The position numbers and the translations under genes were made by a program. The notes under the pieces are model-generated. The model had not been told where the DNA came from. It was given only the letters and a program-made list of their open reading frames with translations, and ran no database searches. Shown one piece after another: positions 63,494-64,000 of a DNA stretch of 64,000 nt; positions within the stretch are counted from its first letter, which is position 1; each line of letters opens with the position of its first letter. This DNA is from F1-120-MAGs118 sp013360535 (GTDB taxonomy: Bacteria > Planctomycetota > UBA1135 > GCA-002686595), in the NCBI GenBank assembly GCA_026647215.1, contig JAPKHC010000004.1:62001-126000 (forward strand), in the 5' to 3' direction.

Positions 63494-64000
63494 ATGGGCA
63501 ATCCCAAGCAGCAGGGCCTGTTCGACGCCACGCCGCCCAAGCCGGCGCGCGTGGGCCGCGTCGCGTTCGACATCGAGACCGCGAACCTGATCGAGCTCGC
63601 GCCGGGACAGGACCTCGACAGCGCCGGTCCGCTCGACATCTCGTGCGCCGCCGCCGCGGACGAGCACGGCAGCGTGCGCCACTGGTACATGCGCGACGCC
63701 GAGGGCCGGCCGCACGGCACGCTCGATGCGGGCACCGCGCGCGACCTGCTCGCGTGGCTGCGCGAGCAGCAGCGCGCGGGCGTGCAGGTGTGCGCGTGGA
63801 ACGGGCTCTCGTTCGACCTGCGCTGGATCGCGCACGCGGCGCAGGACGCTGGTCTCGCGAAGGAAGTCGCGCTCGAGCTCTACGACCCGATGTTCCAGTT
63901 CCACTGCCAGCGCGGCTTCCCGATCGGTCTCGCGTCGGTGGCGGAAGCGTTCGGGCTCGCGGAGCGCAAGCTGATGCACGGCTCGCAGGCCCCGCAGGAA
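63494..64000 (+). CDS. 3'-5' exonuclease-like (RNase H fold) protein, 3' end outside window
   Basis: The frame runs 169 codons to the window edge without a stop. ATG 63494 starts 13 bp after the dienelactone hydrolase stop. The DEDD-type exonuclease opening VAFDIETANLIEL carries the Asp-Glu pair of Exo I, and CAWNGLSFDLRWI is the Exo II motif with its Asn/Asp. This suits the predicted 3'-5' exonuclease group related to PolB exonuclease domains. The Exo III part lies beyond the window. The substrate (DNA or RNA) cannot be told. Confidence 0.75.
   Translation, partial: MGNPKQQGLFDATPPKPARVGRVAFDIETANLIELAPGQDLDSAGPLDISCAAAADEHGSVRHWYMRDAEGRPHGTLDAGTARDLLAWLREQQRAGVQVCAWNGLSFDLRWIAHAAQDAGLAKEVALELYDPMFQFHCQRGFPIGLASVAEAFGLAERKLMHGSQAPQE

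Noticed and set aside
1..64000. CRISPR arrays, insertion sequences, attachment sites, rRNA
   Set aside because: No regularly spaced direct repeats, transposase motifs, integrase genes or rRNA-like conserved stretches were seen on reading both strands.

Overview
The window is about 70% G+C, densely coded, and uses both strands. It looks like a chromosomal stretch from a planctomycete (Planctomycetota). The evidence is a DUF1549/DUF1553 cytochrome protein overlapping a DUF1501 protein, a PVC-type dehydrogenase with HEAT repeats and a C-terminal haem-binding domain, an ECF sigma factor next to a zinc-ribbon Ser/Thr kinase, and many secreted proteins with signal peptides. Four of these secreted proteins end in the same cysteine-containing C-terminal module. 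From memory, that module is common in deep-branching marine planctomycetes such as Saltatorellus and Engelhardtia; this was not checked. I saw no rRNA, tRNA, CRISPR array, insertion sequence or prophage. Genes are called mainly from protein motifs, because long spurious reading frames are everywhere at this G+C.

Layout. 0-6 kb: a secreted lipase-like protein cut by the window edge, then the DUF1549-LamG-DUF1553/DUF1501 pair with a clear terminator. 6-13 kb: two SGNH hydrolases, a GT39-like membrane glycosyltransferase, an aspartyl/asparaginyl beta-hydroxylase-like protein and a large FG-GAP repeat protein. 13-20 kb: a secreted M28 peptidase, a chemoreceptor with three exact 91-residue poly-HAMP-type repeats, and a YbjN-like protein. 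20-28.5 kb: a pseudopilin, a third SGNH hydrolase, a PhoX-like secreted protein, an SRPBCC membrane protein, glycerol kinase, and a MerR regulator with a VWA protein. 28.7-36.8 kb: a poly-Gly lipoprotein, a lectin/sugar-dehydrogenase fusion, a TMTC-like membrane protein and a queuosine-precursor transporter. 36.8-41 kb: a lipoprotein, ECF sigma factor and membrane Ser/Thr kinase, plus a small membrane protein. 41-49 kb: a sulfatase-fold/TPR protein, a secreted beta-propeller-like protein, the PVC-type dehydrogenase and a nitroreductase. 49-55 kb: a 1717-residue DUF4011-type helicase with a transglutaminase-like front domain, meeting a DUF2490 gene broken by an in-frame amber codon. 55-61 kb: a cassette of a sulfatase-fold protein, two GT39-like paralogues and a DTW-domain protein. 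61-64 kb: a VWA protein, dienelactone hydrolase and the start of a 3'-5' exonuclease-like gene.

Much of the region appears devoted to the cell envelope and to handling sugars or polymers outside the cytoplasm: lectin and LamG domains, sugar dehydrogenase, alkaline-phosphatase-superfamily hydrolases, SGNH esterases and polyprenyl-sugar glycosyltransferases. Regulation is represented by the MCP, the ECF/kinase pair and the MerR/VWA pair. The most unusual items are the C-terminal module repeated in four unrelated secreted proteins, the multi-domain helicase with a substituted nuclease residue, the exact tandem repeats of the chemoreceptor, and the amber-interrupted DUF2490 gene.
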